Assembly: GCA_022316685.1 (NCBI GenBank)
Contig: JAKJHU010000372.1
Location: 62,001 to 126,000 of the forward strand
Reading direction: 5' to 3'
Length of the DNA: 64,000 bases
DNA from: Progne subis subis
Taxonomy: Eukaryota; Chordata; Aves; Passeriformes; Hirundinidae
The notes below the pieces were generated by a model. The model had not been told where the DNA came from. It saw only the letters and a program-made list of their open reading frames with translations, and did no database searches. Below are positions 32,428 through 44,628 of the stretch, one piece after another. Within the stretch, counting starts at the first letter, position 1. The number at the start of each line of letters is the position of its first letter. The position numbers and the translations under genes are program-made.

Positions 32428-35045
32428 TCAGCCAACTGGTGTTTTCTTTCTTTTAAAAGTCACTTTGAGATTGCTTGAATTGGGTATTGCAACCCACTCT
32501 GGCAAACTTGTTGATGTCTCTGCAGGATCTGGTCCACTATTTGGAGGTGGTACAGGTTCTTTTACTCCTGTAATATGAGTCCAGCCTTTTTCTTGAGTCT
32601 GTACCGCGGTGTATGAGGTGAGTAGCACCTGGAAGAGACCTTCAAATTCAGGGGTTAATGGAGTGTTGTTCCATGACTTTATTAGCACCTAATCTCCAGG
32701 ACTAATTTGGTGCACATTAGAGTCTAGGGGAGATGTCTGGGGAAGATATAGTTTTTTCCTTAAGCTTTGCAAGGTTTTTCCAATAGTCTTTAGGTGCTTT
32801 TGAGTTATTTCCTCTCCTTCTAAATAATTTCCTGTACTATACAGGGTTATCAGGAAGGGGAGTCCAAACATCATTTCATAGGGGGAAACCCCTGTGTCTG
32901 AGCGAGGTCTTGTTCTAATCCGTAAGAGGGAGAGAGGTAAACACTTGAGCCAATTCATCTGGGTTTCTTCAATTAGTTTAGTTAACACATTCTTGAGGGT
33001 TTTATTCATTCTCTCTACCCTACCAGAGCTTTGGGGGTGCCACGGGGTATGTAGTCTCCATTTTATGCCTAAAGCTTCAATTTCTTTATGTAGAATTTGA
33101 GCAACAAAGTGGGGGCCTCTATCCGAATCAATGTTGTTGACTAACCCGTATGGGGGATGATTTGTTCTAGTAAAATTTTTACAACTACATCAGCTGTTTC
33201 TTTTCTCGTTGGGAAGGCCTCCACCCACTGGGTGAGATGGTCTACTATGACTAATAGATGTTTATAGCTTTGGGTAGGTGGCATTTCAGTGAAGTCAATT
33301 TGGATATTTTGAAATGGTCTCAAGGCTAGCTCTCTCCCTCCTGGTGTGGTCTTCCTCAATATTTTCTGATCTACCTTTTGACAAGTTACGCACCCTTGAG
33401 TTATTTATTTTGCTAGTTCATATATTCCAATGCATAGATTTTCTCTTAAAAAGTGATCACAGAGTCCTTGGACTCCCCAATGGGTTAGTTCATGTATTTC
33501 TGTTAATACTCTCCGGGCTAATGCTTTGTTCAAAAACTTGTGCCCATCAGGTGTTAACCATTCTCCTTGTTTCCTTTGGTATATGTTTAATTCTTTTATC
33601 ATTTTTAATTATTTCTCATTGAATATTGGCTTTTCCTTCTCTTCCCTTCTATCTGATGGTTCAGTTAACTTAAAGATTTTTATGGGTTCCCCTAAATCTA
33701 ACGTGGCTTCCTTGGCTGTTCTGTCTGCTAGCTGATTTCCCCTTATCTCAAGTGCACTTCCCTTTTGATGTCCCTTTACGTGCACAACTGCTACTTCTAT
33801 TGGTTTAAATAAGGACTCCAGTACTAATCTTATTAATTCTTTGTGCACTAGATTCTTTCCCTTCGAGTTAAGTAACCACGTTCTTCCCAGATTTTCCCAA
33901 ATGTATGAACGATCCCAAAGGCATACTTTGAATCAGTGTAGATTGTGCCCTGATTCCCTTCTAGTAGGTCTAATCCTATTTTTAAACATATACCTCACAG
34001 CATTGTGCTAACCAATTAGAGGGTAGCTTTCCTTTTTCTGTAATCTGCAGGTCTCTTCCTTCTACTGCTTCAACTACGGCATACCCTGATACTCTTTTCC
34101 CTTCTATCACTCTCGAAGATCCGTCTGTGAATAACTTCTTCCCATAAGGTAAGGGGATATCATCTAGATCTTCTCTAGTTTTGGTTTGGAAGTCTACAAG
34201 TTCCAAACAGTCATGTTCTATCTCTGACAAAGGTTCTCCAGAGAGAAATTGGGCTGGGTTCAGACTTCTTGAGATGGTTAATTCTAGATTGTCACTATTC
34301 ATTAAAACAATCTCGTATTTTAATATTCTTGAATCAGTTAGCCACTGTTGGGCTTTTTGACTTAACAGTGTCTTTAGGTCATGTGGTGTATGTACTTTTA
34401 TTTTCCTGTGTAAAGTCAATTTCTGGGTTTCCTCTATTAAGATTGCTGCGGCAGCAACCGCTTGGATGCAGGTGGGCCACCCTCTGGCTACTGGGTCTAA
34501 CAGTTTAGAAATGTCGGCGATTGGCTTTCTACATCCACCCCACTCTTGGGTTACCACCCCATACGCAACCCCTGTTTCTGTAGCTACAAACAAATCAAAC
34601 TCTTTCCTTAAATCAGGCAAACTTAGGACAGGTGCTGTGGATAATCTGTTTATTAATTCTTTTAACTTTTCTTCATCACCGTCAGTCCATTTAAAAGGTT
34701 CAGGGTCCACTAGTTTGTCATAGAGGAATTTTACATTTTGGGTATATTGATCTAACCATAATTTACAGTATCCAAATAATCCAAATAATTTCCTTACATC
34801 TCTTTTGGGTTTTGGTGCTGGTACTGATAGTATGCCAGATATTCTTTCAGGACTCAGTTTCGTATACCCTCTTCCGATTATATGACCTAAATATGTAACT
34901 TCAGCTTCCACAAATTGCAATTTGTTTTGGGAAACCTTTGAGCCCTTTTTCCCTAAAAAAATTAAAAGTCTTATACTGGAGACTCTGACTTCCTCTTGCT
35001 CTTGCCCAGATATTAGTAAGTCATCCACATATTGTAGAATTTGCA
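32428..35045 (-). pseudogene. Pol of ERV B: RT from YVDD, RNase H, integrase
   Basis: The frame 35073-33982 carries QILQYVDDLLISG, the RT thumb (KLSPERISGIL) and connection, then the RNase H start (KKLFTDGSSRVIEG). RNase H continues at 33848 (VAVVHVKGHQKG, GNQLADRTAKEA). Integrase follows in pieces: 33602-33405 (zinc-binding region with HELTHWG), 33359-33141 (catalytic core with IDFTEMPP and HLLVIVDHLTQW), 33009-32689 and the C-terminal end 32688-32428 (NTPLTPEFEGLFQVLLTSYT, then GWTHI). Gag, protease and the RT N-terminus are absent. At 35045/35046 it is joined to the U3 of ERV-A copy 3, and the first dozen residues of the open frame come from that U3. Confidence 0.85.
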
Positions 35046-35303
35046 TTATTTCATGGATCAAACCTCCACCCAAACTCCCTACCGTGGAATAGTCCCCACT
35101 TTGTCCATCTCAAGGCCAGTTCTATCTTAAGACATCCTGTATCCCATCACATCTGCAAAGGGCCCATCTCCCTACCTTGGAGTAGTCCCAGCTTTGGTCA
35201 ATCCCGCTTTGAAACTCTTGCTTATCTCAAACTACATCTTGTATCCTATTTTTCTCATGTATCATCTGCCAAGGGGCCCATCTGCTTTGTAACAGTAATC
35301 ACA
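35046..35303 (-). mobile_element. Truncated 3' LTR (U3) of ERV-A copy 3
   Basis: On minus it starts TGTGATTACTGTTACAAAGC after a purine tract (AAAGGGAAAAGTAGA). It matches 26825 onward in copy 2 up to CCATGAAATAA, then switches to ERV B RT. Confidence 0.75.
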
Positions 35304-35561
35304 TCTACTTTTCCCTTTACTACTTTATCACAAATGCTTTCTAAAATATATATTTCTAAAATATTAATATAGTTACAATTAGCATGAATCATTTTCATTT
35401 GTTACAATATCCAATATTTCTCTTTTTAATCATATTGATTCTTGCTTTTGAATTAAAACTGAATCTCGTTTTCTTCTATATTCCCAATAATGCAGGATTT
35501 CACGCTCTCTCATTTCAGCCTCTAATTTTTCTAACATCTCCCATGCTTTTCACACTCCTTC

Positions 35562-37728
35562 TCAAATTTGGTTAACATCTTTTGTGCTACAGTAGTCTCT
35601 ATGTTCAGTCAACATCTCTTCAGGTCCCTTCTTTTGAGTGTGAGTATGTCTAGCTTTTAATACTATCAAAGGATTTGGTTTCCCTTTTGCTGCCAATTCT
35701 GGATCAATGGGCATTGCTGTGATTTGCATTCCTTGTATCACTGGGTGGATTAGTCTAATAAGACATGGAATCATGCATGGTAAGAATAACAATCCTAATC
35801 TAGAACATAACAGCATAAATCCCACCTTCTTCCACCAGGCTCCTCCAAAGAGGTTATCACACCAACCTGTTTTTAGAATAGAATTCCACTTTTGAACAGG
35901 TACATGTGCCACCCTATTAATTTCTTCAGCAAGTTTTGTGATGGCTTCCCCATGATCATCTCTCTCCACACAGCACTCAGATTCGTTAAAACTTCCTCAA
36001 ACTCCCCCTTCTTCAGCCAACAGATAATCTAGGACAATTCTGGTTTGATATACAAATGTTCACATTTTTGAATGCTGCTTGGCCAGTAACTTCAGGGCAT
36101 CAGAAGTATGGTTTGATACAACCTCCACTCCCGCCTGGAGTCTTATCAACCGATTCAATAGATAATTGGGGTCCTATATCCCCAAGATCCACCCTCAGCC
36201 CAAGTTGCTGGGTCATAATACGCTATGATTCTTTCTGCAGGCCATTCTTCTTGCCCCCATTCCTGGTTTCCCCCTGCCTTTGGGAAGTCGAGGTTTAAAT
36301 CTCTTTTATTCCTTTCTAGAGCCTCATAAAGTGGTGTTCCCAGCATGTTGCTCCTGGACCTTGGTATGACGAAGAAGGAGGGTCGTATAACTCCTAAGGT
36401 ACAGGTTCCCTCCCACTTTCGAGGTAATTCACTCTATGCTCATTGCCCATAAATGAAATATATTCTATCAGGGGCTTTCCATTTATTATGTGGTTTTTTT
36501 CTGGTTGTTCCCAGTAGGATTTTGGGTCTTTTATATACTGGTAGGGGTTAGCTCCAGGACTTTTATGCCAGCACAAATCAGTTTGATTATTCCACTCACA
36601 ATTCATTTCCTTTGTTATTCCCCAATACCCAGTAAAAGTTTTGGTTGCCAGTTTTTGGGTGGTTTTTTTTGTTTGTTTTATTATCTGAATTAACTACTAA
36701 AGTAGATATACAAGGAGTATATCCTACTACTTCATTATGTTTCCTTCCTTCTCAAGTTATACAGACTGTTCCAATTACTTGATGACTCAAATTCCATCCT
36801 TCAGGTTGTTTTAATGTCTTGAAAATTTGAGTATGATTCAATTCTAAAAATTGTTCTGGAGATAGACTCTCACCTCTCCACAGCCATCTTTCAGCCATTC
36901 TAAGTTCCCCACAGATCCAGCATTTGGATAATCCTAATTCCGTAGCAATTTCTTGCATCAAAGCTACAAAAAGTTTCTTAACTGAGGTTGTCAAATCCCA
37001 GTCGCTATACTGCTGCTTTAATTGTTCATAGAGTTTATCCAGTTCCTTTAATTCTTTTGCTATGGCTTTTTTACATCTTTTGTTTGTTTCTTTTAGTTTT
37101 TCTTCTTTTTTTTTTTTCCTTAGTTCTGTACCTCCTATACCTATACTTGGATCATTCCCATTCTCATCTTTCTCAAAACAAAAAAAAGTTTTCATATTGA
37201 GGACAAATTTGATCACTATAAGGATAAGGAGCTCATCCATTAAATCTTAAATTTTTCCCTACTCAATCCAGTTTTCTATTTTTAACACAAACATCTCTAA
37301 AATTGCTGCACTCATAGCAGGCAGCACTAGCATGTGGATGTGCTGTGAAAACAAATTCCATCTTGTCCTTGACCCACATGGAGTGATGGCATTTATTACA
37401 GGAATCAACATTATTGGGACTTTGTTTTTGCATAGATTGTTCTCTCATTGTCCACTCTTGTGCTGCTTGTTTTATTATTGTTTGTTCCTGCATTGCTCAT
37501 TCCCTTCTCTCATGGACTCTGTCCAGAGTGGCTCCATAGTTTTGGCCAGTTGACAAGGGCATCACGACAAACACAGTGAAAATAATCCTCAGGAGTTTTG
37601 ACTTTCTACTGTCTTCAAGACCCTTTGGGTTGTAGCAAGGGCCAAGATGTCAGGATTCTTGGGAGGAAAGTTTATATCCTGGGATCTAGTCACTGGTGCC
37701 TTTGGTCTCACTGGTACCCTTGGCCTCA
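35562..37728 (-). pseudogene. Env of ERV-A copy 3
   Basis: Possible start at 37728 (MRPRVPVRP). Surface pieces lie at 37493-37263 (MQEQTIIKQAAQEWTMREQS, CNKCHHSMWVKDKM) and 37240-36752 (a Lys-rich block KRCKKAIAKELKELDKLYEQ, then CWICGELRMAERWLW). The region 36606-36394 has WNNQTDLCWHKSPGAN. The transmembrane piece 35969-35562 keeps the helix (FMLLCSRLGLLFLPCMIPCL) and tail. The TGA at 35999-35997 replaces the first Cys of C-x6-CC, as in copy 2. More of the surface subunit is open here than in copy 2. Confidence 0.75.
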
Positions 37729-37859
37729 TGTTTGTTTCAAGGATGCCACAGATTACTCACAGTTCTCACAGCACTGCCCTCTCCCTCTCCCTCTCTCTCC
37801 CCCCCTCTGGCTTAGTCAGCTACTTCCTCTTTTAGTCTAAACCACCAAAGCTCCAGAGA

Positions 37860-38690
37860 TGTGCCAACCACAATAAGATTTGCTTTTTCACTACTTCAGG
37901 TAACAACCTGATTTGTTGGTCACGTTTTTTCTTTGACATCGGGGATAATTATTAAGTCTTCATCGCCACCAACAGCGCATTCACAATGCCAATTCACGTA
38001 AGAAATGTGTCTATAGTGTGGCACACAAATTCTTTCTCCACAGCAACTGTTAATTATGATACACTGGTCTATAATAATATGAATTGTTTGCTCTCTTACC
38101 TGCTCAAAAGCTAATATAGTAAAACCTCCTTTGTCTAAATTTTCTATTCATTGAACCACTGCATAAAAGGTTCCATCTTCATATCTCAAAGGTGTTAAAA
38201 AAAAAAATCACTTAAAAAGCTTTTAAAGTTAACTGTTCATGCACGCAATCCAAGCAAGTTAAACAAATCAATTGTCTCTCTCTTTCTTTTGCTCTTGTTA
38301 CTCTCCACCGCAAATTAAGGCAAAGCGCACAAATAACACAAACCCATGGGCGACACTCTAAGCCATGCTTAGTACACTCCCAGTGTGTTACTTGTTCTTG
38401 GACACTTTTAGTAACAGGTGTTTCCAGTCTCTTTTCTGGAATTGTAGTTCCTCCTTGAAATGTTAGTGTTAGTCACTGAGGGCCTCTTAAAAGATTTTCA
38501 ATTTGTTCAGGCTGTTCCCATTGCTTAAGGAAGTGTCTAATCCCTTCCCATCGCCATTGTTCTGCCTCCAAACTCAATGGAGTTGCTGTTGACAGCCAAT
38601 CCAGAATGCCTATTTTTTCTAATAAATTAAGGATAGTTGCAATTACAAAACACAAACCTTTAATTGTAAGCTATCAAAGGAGTTTTATAA
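37860..38690 (-). pseudogene. X2 of ERV-A copy 3, broken
   Basis: Frame 38655-38473 begins CFVIATILNLLEKIGILDWL and contains EAEQWRWEGIRHFLKQWEQP, where copy 2 has a stop after the first half. A TGA follows RGPQ. Downstream words include ECTKHGLECRPWVCVICALC, QLICLTCLDC and a further Cys-rich block (SCCGERICVPHY). Function unknown; the Cys/His layout partly repeats X1. Confidence 0.5.
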
Positions 38691-38714
38691 CCTGAACAGG
38701 TTAAGCAAGACAAT

Positions 38715-39278
38715 TTATCTTTTTCTGTTGTTTCTGGGAATCCTACTGTATCCACATCTTACTTTTATTACCTTTTGTTGTTCTTGCAGTGTTCTGAAAG
38801 CCACTAATCCGTCCATGTGATACGCTAAATAAATCAATGCTCTTTGTACTTGATCTTCTATTATGTGAGTATGAATGTTGATCTGTGCTAAAACCCATTT
38901 GAGCATTCTAAAGTCTTGCTCTACTCTACTAAAGCACCGTATACATTTAATCATAAAAGCTACATCTCTTTGGTCCCAAGGTACAGTTGTTCTGTGCCAA
39001 TGTCTTTGTCTCAGCCACTTCATGGTCACTGCTTTACACCGCTCACACTGATGACCGTGTTTGCAGCAACCTTGCTGAAACATGGAAACTTCTCTCTGTG
39101 GGATGGCAGCTTCTGACCTTTCTGTACTAAGGATATCTTGAATATCCTGGGGCTGGGTTATTCTTTCAATATGTGGGTGGCACACCAAATGTATTGCAGC
39201 ATTATGTGAAATCCACAGCTGAAAATGACTTTCCATAAGAGCTATAGCCTCTGGGCACCAAATACTCTGTTCAGCCAT
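38715..39278 (-). CDS. X1: Cys/His-rich accessory ORF of ERV-A copy 3
   Basis: Open 187-residue frame starting MAEQSIWCPEAIALMES, the counterpart of 22989-23564. The Cys/His core (CCKHGHQCERC through KCIRCF) is unchanged between the copies. Differences cluster near the start and around the IHTHII segment, where a few residues are missing. No homolog is known to me. Confidence 0.6.
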   Translation of the reverse strand: MAEQSIWCPEAIALMESHFQLWISHNAAIHLVCHPHIERITQPQDIQDILSTERSEAAIPQREVSMFQQGCCKHGHQCERCKAVTMKWLRQRHWHRTTVPWDQRDVAFMIKCIRCFSRVEQDFRMLKWVLAQINIHTHIIEDQVQRALIYLAYHMDGLVAFRTLQEQQKVIKVRCGYSRIPRNNRKR

Positions 39279-39429
39279 GTTGTGGATTAATTATAATTTT
39301 ACTTTAAACTTTGTTTTGAACCTCAGTAAAAAAGTTTAATTAAATTCAAGCCTTTTTTAATTTTACTTTCAGGTCTCCTGGTGTCTAAATAATTTTCCAA
39401 TCTTTATTGGGTATAGGTCCTTTTACCCT

Positions 39430-41824
39430 TGAAGCATGAGTCTAGCCTTTTTCTGCTGTTCAAACTGTGGTTTTGTCAGGGAGAATCCATTGTCCCTCTT
39501 TTAGACTTGCTCCTAGGTTTTTCATGGTTCTACTTCTGCTAAAGAAAAGTATGGTGTTTGATTTTGTGTTCCTGCTTCCTGAAAAGTCATAACTACATTG
39601 TTGCTTTCCCTCAGGGCAGCTTTCTTCGCTTCATCATCAGCCAAATTGTTTCTTTTTGTTCTAATGTTTCTCCCCCTCTGGTGGTCTTTCACAGGAACCA
39701 CTGCTATCTTTTTTTGACTCTTCGAAGTTTTAAGTATTTGAATTATCAATCCTTGGTGCACTAATACTTTTCTTCGAGTATTTATAAGTCCCCTTTCTAT
39801 CCAAATATTTCTAAATGTGTGCACTACCCCAAAGGCATATTTTGAGTCGGTGTATATGGTCCCTTCTCAATCCTTTAATGACAGCAATGCACAGAATAAT
39901 GCATAGAGTTCACAGGCTTGTGCTGACCAGGACGGGCTAAGGGGACCGGATTCTTTTACTTCCAGTTTTTCTCCACTAATTATGGCATACCCAGATTTCC
40001 TTCTTCCTTCTACCGCTCGGGATGATCCATCTATAAATAATTTTTCTCCTGTTTTTAATTCTTGTTCTATTAAATCTGGGCATATTTTTGTTTGTAACTC
40101 TATGACCTCTGCGCAATCATGTATTAATTCTTCCCCTGGGTCCTCATAAAGGAACTGTGTGGGGCTTTGTATATTTGTCATTTTCAGCTTTAATTCACAG
40201 GAGGCTATCAAGATAGCCTCACATTTTAATATTCTGCTATCAGTTAACCATTTTTCAGCCTTTTTAGCAAGGATTCCCCTAATATTGTGCGGTGTGTACA
40301 CTTCCAGTGGTGCCCCAAAGGTTACTTTTTGGGCTTCTTCTACTAACACAGTAGTGACTACCAGAGCTTGCAGGCATGTTGGCCAGCTCTTACTAATTGG
40401 ATCCAATAATTTGGAATAATATCCTACTGGCTTTCGGCTTCCTGCCCAACCTTGTGTCAATACTTCCTAAGCTGTTTGATCAACTGTATTAACAAATAAT
40501 TGAAAAGGCTTGTCTAAATTGGGAAGACTCAGTACAGGAACTTGCAGTAGGGCTCCTTTAACTTGCTCAAAATTTTCCTGAACCCTTTCAGTCCATTTCA
40601 AGTGATTGGTAGTTAATTTCTCATTTAGAAATTTTACTTTTCTACTAAACCCTTCTATCTCTTGCCTACAATAACCCAAAAGACTCAAAAGCTGCTTTAC
40701 CTCTCTTGTAGACTTTGGTGATCCCATGTTCAATATTCCTGGAACTCTTTCAGGGTCTAGCTTTTTCTTTTGCTTACTAATCCAATGACCTAAACACCGC
40801 ATTTCTGACTCTACAAACTGCAATTTTGACTTTGATATCTTCAGCGTGTTTTCTCCCAGAAAATTTAGAAGCTTAATAGTACCCTTTCTAGCTTCCTCTT
40901 CAGTTTCTCTTGCTACTAACAAATCATCTACATACTGCAGAAGCTTAATTCCTTCGAGTAACTCAAAGGACTCCCAAAAAGATTTGGTGCCTCTGTAAAA
41001 CCTTGCGGTAGCATTGTTCACTTTAATTGCTCTCTCCTACCTGTATCCGGGTCCTCCTACTCAAAGGCAATCCCTACTGCCCTCATCCAAAGGGCAAGTT
41101 CAAAAGGCATCCTTTAAATCCACGACACTGTACCAAATGTAATTAGGAGGTATCTGGCTTAGCTACTCCTGGAAAGCGGGTAATGGTTCTTTGATTTACC
41201 GCTCTGAGATCCTGGACTAGTCGGTAGCTACCATCAGGCTTCTTTACCGGCAGGATGGGGTATGATGTGGTGACACACAGGACTCCAACACCCCCTGATG
41301 TACTCAATTCTCAACTACCGGTTTCAATCCCTTCCGACCTTCCAGTGATATCGGATATTGTTTTACTCGAATGGGGATTTCTGGGTTCTGTATTTCAACA
41401 CTAACAGGCTGAATGTTTAATTTTCCTACTTCACCAGTATACCACACAGTGTCGCTAATCTCGAAATTATCTTCTACAGTTAAAGACTAGATTTTAAGTT
41501 TTCTTTCACAGGGTGTTCTTTTAATCCCCAAGGCTATTATTCAGTCCCTTCCTAATAAATTATTATCAGCCTCTGGTATTAATACCAAATCATTCAGTTC
41601 AAATTTTTATCTGATTCATTCTGCACATTTTTAATTACAGGAACCTGAAAACCTTCTCCTTTAACCCCAATTACTGGGACACGTTCACAACTTACTTCAC
41701 ATCCCTGTGGTAGTTTTCTTACTGTCGACCTAGTAGTTTCTGTCCCCATCAAAAATGTGATTTCTTCCTTTTGAGGACCTATTTCCAGTTTTATCAAGAG
41801 CTCTTCTAGGTGTTCAGTCCTCAT
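39430..41824 (-). pseudogene. Pol of ERV-A copy 3: protease, RT, RNase H; integrase deleted
   Basis: The protease (41824-41594) has FLMGTETTRSTV in place of the DTGA site. RT keeps LLQYVDDLLVA (near 40930). The thumb includes LDPERVPGILNMGSP. Stops at 41059-41057 and 41020-41018 sit at the same codons as in copy 2. RNase H (40460-39867) includes KLFIDGSSRAVEGRRKSGYA, then NNLADDEAKKAAL. After KEGQWILPD it jumps to the integrase tail (THAS), as in copy 2. A TAG replaces a Trp there in both. Confidence 0.8.
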
Positions 41825-41845
41825 TAAATAGAGCCCCTGACCCCC

Positions 41846-43312
41846 CTAGTCTTCTTGAAACATTTTCTCATCTTGCTGCCTCTTTCTACAGAATTTTTGT
41901 AGATGTCCCTTTTTGTGGCAATAAAAACAAGTGGGTCCTGTACCCCTGGAGGTAGGACAAGAAGTTTTTAAGTGTTCTTTTTGGTGACAGGAAAAACACG
42001 TGGGTCTCGTATCCCCAGAGGTGGGACCTGCCTTTTTCTCTTGTTTGTTCTTTCCTGAGCGCTTCTCTGTATTCATGGTTGTCTGTGTTTCCTTGACTGC
42101 TGCCATTAAAACCTGTGGTTTTGTCTTTTGCCTCTCCTCATCCCTTCTCACAAGCACTTTCTGTGCTTCTCTTAACAATTCCTGAAGCCCCCTATCCTGC
42201 CAATTTTCTACTTTTTCCAGCTTCCTCCTCATGTGCCCCCAGAACTAAACTACAAATTGTGTTTTCAAAAGGACCTGTCCTGCTGCAGTGTTGGGGCCTA
42301 CACCTGATTATAACTGCAAGGCTTTTCTTAGTCTTTCTAACCAGTCTGCCAGGGGTTCATCCTTCCCTTGGTGCTCACGAAGAGCTTTCCTTATATTTTG
42401 CCCCTTGGGCACTGCTTCCTGGATTCCTCGGATAATCATCCACCAGAGATCACTCCTATTCTGCCTGTGTCTTTCATTCTGATTATTCCAACCTGGATCT
42501 TGCATAGGCCATTTCTGATCCCCCTGGTCTGGCCCCTGACATTCTCTATCCCAAACCCTCCTTCCTGAATGTCTAATCATTTCTCTTTCTTGCATGGTAA
42601 ACAAGATTCCTAAGATAGACTGCAGTTACACCCAGGTGTATATATTTGGCCCCAAGAACTGATCTAATCTCTCTGCCACTCCAAGAGGATCCTCTAGCAG
42701 CCTGCCCATCTCCTTCTTAAACTCCCTAACATCTCCTGTGTTCAGAGGAACACTCACATCACCAATAGGTCTCTGTTCTGGGTTTGCCGTTGGAACTTTT
42801 CTAAGCGGGTATAGTCCATCTTCCATTTTTGCTTCCCCATCCCCATCATCACTTCTCCCCATCCCCTCCCCTCTAGTTCTATGTGCTACTGGCTCCTCCT
42901 GAATAGGGGGTGCATTTGCATTTACAGGAGGACCCTCGGGGGCTTGGGGTTGAACGGGCTGATGAGGTTGCCTATAAGGGGGTGGGAGGTGATCTAATGG
43001 ATCCTAGGGCTCGTGTCTGTCTTGTTTAGCTGCTTGCCCTCTAGTTTGTAAAGGATACAACAGATGACCTTTGCTTCCCTGCCTCCGAGTGACAAATTCA
43101 CCCTTTCCCCTGGGAAGCCACAGAGCAGTGTATTCGCTTTCTTCCTGATTAAAAGGTTCTTTTGAATTCACATTAATATTCAAAGCCTGGCAAATCCAAT
43201 CTTCAAATGATCTGGACTTTGGCCAATATAAGTTATCTTTCCGGGTCATTTCCTTTGTCCATTCAAACATACAATAATTAATCATTTTCTGCTTACTTTT
43301 TCCTCTTTGCAA
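41846..43312 (-). pseudogene. Gag of ERV-A copy 3
   Basis: Pieces at 43312-43004, 42862-42626, 42604-42308 and 42232-41846 follow copy 2 in order. The nucleocapsid keeps two CCHC boxes, CFSCHQKEHLKTSC and CFYCHKKGHLQKFC. Breaks: a TAG after RHEP (43006), a frameshift near 42860, a TAA after YTWV (42626) and a TAG near 42245. The Gag stop is TAG followed by GGGGGTCAGG. Confidence 0.8.
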
Positions 43313-44272
43313 TTCCCATGCATCCCAGTATCATAACATCATCCCCAGTGGACTGTCCTGAGGGATGCTCCCCTTCTGAGAACCCCCCTCACAGTTCCCA
43401 GGTATACCAGGCTCTTGTGAATTTCCTTCATAATTCACAGCTCCTGGGTCTAAGGAGTTACTCTTTCTTGGACTTGTTTTTGGCGGCAACAAATCAAGAA
43501 ATCTGTGGTTCCAGGAGAATCTTGGTCTCCCTCTCTCACTTCATGGTTCAATCCTCTCACTTATTATTCTGTTGCACTATCTTGTCTTTTGCCAACTGAT
43601 TGTCTCCTGCCTAATTCCAATCTTTCTCCCCATCTCTCTTCCCTGACTATAACCTTCTAGCCACTTTCCCTTGCAATCACTCTTAGTCTCATACTAAAGT
43701 TACCAACTATTTACTTCTCAAAGAAAATGGAACTTGACTCAGTTGCTCCCCTCCTTATTCACCTCACCCAGTGATCAGATCGCTCCCTCCTCCTCGAGGA
43801 CCTTCCCCTGGGTTCTCGGGTCAGGACCCTCCCTGCCAGTCCCTCTCAGGGAACCTCACTCATTCTCTCTTTTCACTTCCCTCCTTTCCCAGCTGGTCTC
43901 CTCACAGAGAGCTGAAAACATGGTACTGGGAGGTTCACACTCACTTCAGGGGTCTGGGCTACCAGCCCCCATTTTAGATATTCTGCACACACACAAACAT
44001 ACAGCTGCCCCACTGCCCAACCCCGTGGTACTTACACAGTCCATTTTCCCACAGGGTTCTTGTGCACAAGACGTTTTACAGGCACCTTTACCTTTAGCTG
44101 ACACTCCAATGGCAGTGTTGGTGCGTGCCTCCTATTGCTGGCTTCCTTTGCTTATGCATTATCGTAATTGGAACTCCTTCTCCAAGGGAGCCTGGTCTAA
44201 CCTCGGGACCACCTTAAAAGACCTGGTGGGGAGCTCCTTCCCGAGACTAGCCGTCCTTTCCCAGGCTGGAGT
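43313..44272 (-). promoter_or_regulatory. Leader of ERV-A copy 3, including the gag start
   Basis: On minus, about 750 bases of untranslated leader run from the primer site to the first gag codons near 43460. It matches 5830-6770 in the same orientation. A packaging signal would be expected here but cannot be recognised by eye. Confidence 0.55.
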
Positions 44273-44290
44273 TCCTGGGTTTCAGCACCA
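44273..44290 (-). promoter_or_regulatory. Primer-binding site of ERV-A copy 3
   Basis: On minus TGGTGCTGAAACCCAGGA, close to the complement of the tRNA-Phe 3' end. The provirus begins here; the next bases are the duplicated GC-rich block at 44293. Confidence 0.65.
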
Positions 44291-44292
44291 AA

Positions 44293-44628
44293 CAGGGGCT
44301 CCTGAGCCAGTGCTGCCGTGTCTGTGCCTGCAAGGATGCGGTACCTATGTGAGCTGGGGGAGAGGCCAGGGCTGCAGAGGGGGGATGTTGTTGGCAGGTG
44401 CATGAGGACGCTCTGGGACGCTGCCCTGGGGTGTCCAGCGCAGTGGGGATGGATCAGCCCCTGCTCTGCTGCTCCTTCCCGTCTCCCCCAGGGACCTTGC
44501 AGAGCCCCAGCCATGCTGTTTGCCCCCAGCCTGGCCACGGCCACCCTGGGGCTGCTCACGGGGCTTTTCTCTGCTGAGCATTGGCCTGGGTGTGTTCTGG
44601 AGAGAGCCCGGGCAAGGAGCCTGGAGCC
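44293..44628 (-). repeat. Inverted duplicate of 4389-4731
   Basis: See 4389-4731. Here the possible signal-peptide-like frame (MLFAPSL...GLFSAE) is on plus from 44514. The shared block ends within a few bases of the ERV-A primer site, with a short TTTG overlap at the junction. Confidence 0.7.

Larger units (their letters stand above)
35046..44290 (-). mobile_element. ERV family A, copy 3 (gamma-type), starts at the primer site
   Basis: On minus it starts exactly at the primer-binding site (44290) with no 5' LTR before it. It runs through leader, gag, pol (integrase deleted), X1, X2 and env, and ends 258 bases into the 3' U3 (35303-35046), where ERV B pol takes over. Gene by gene it matches copy 2 (18657-27562, plus). 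Confidence 0.8.
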
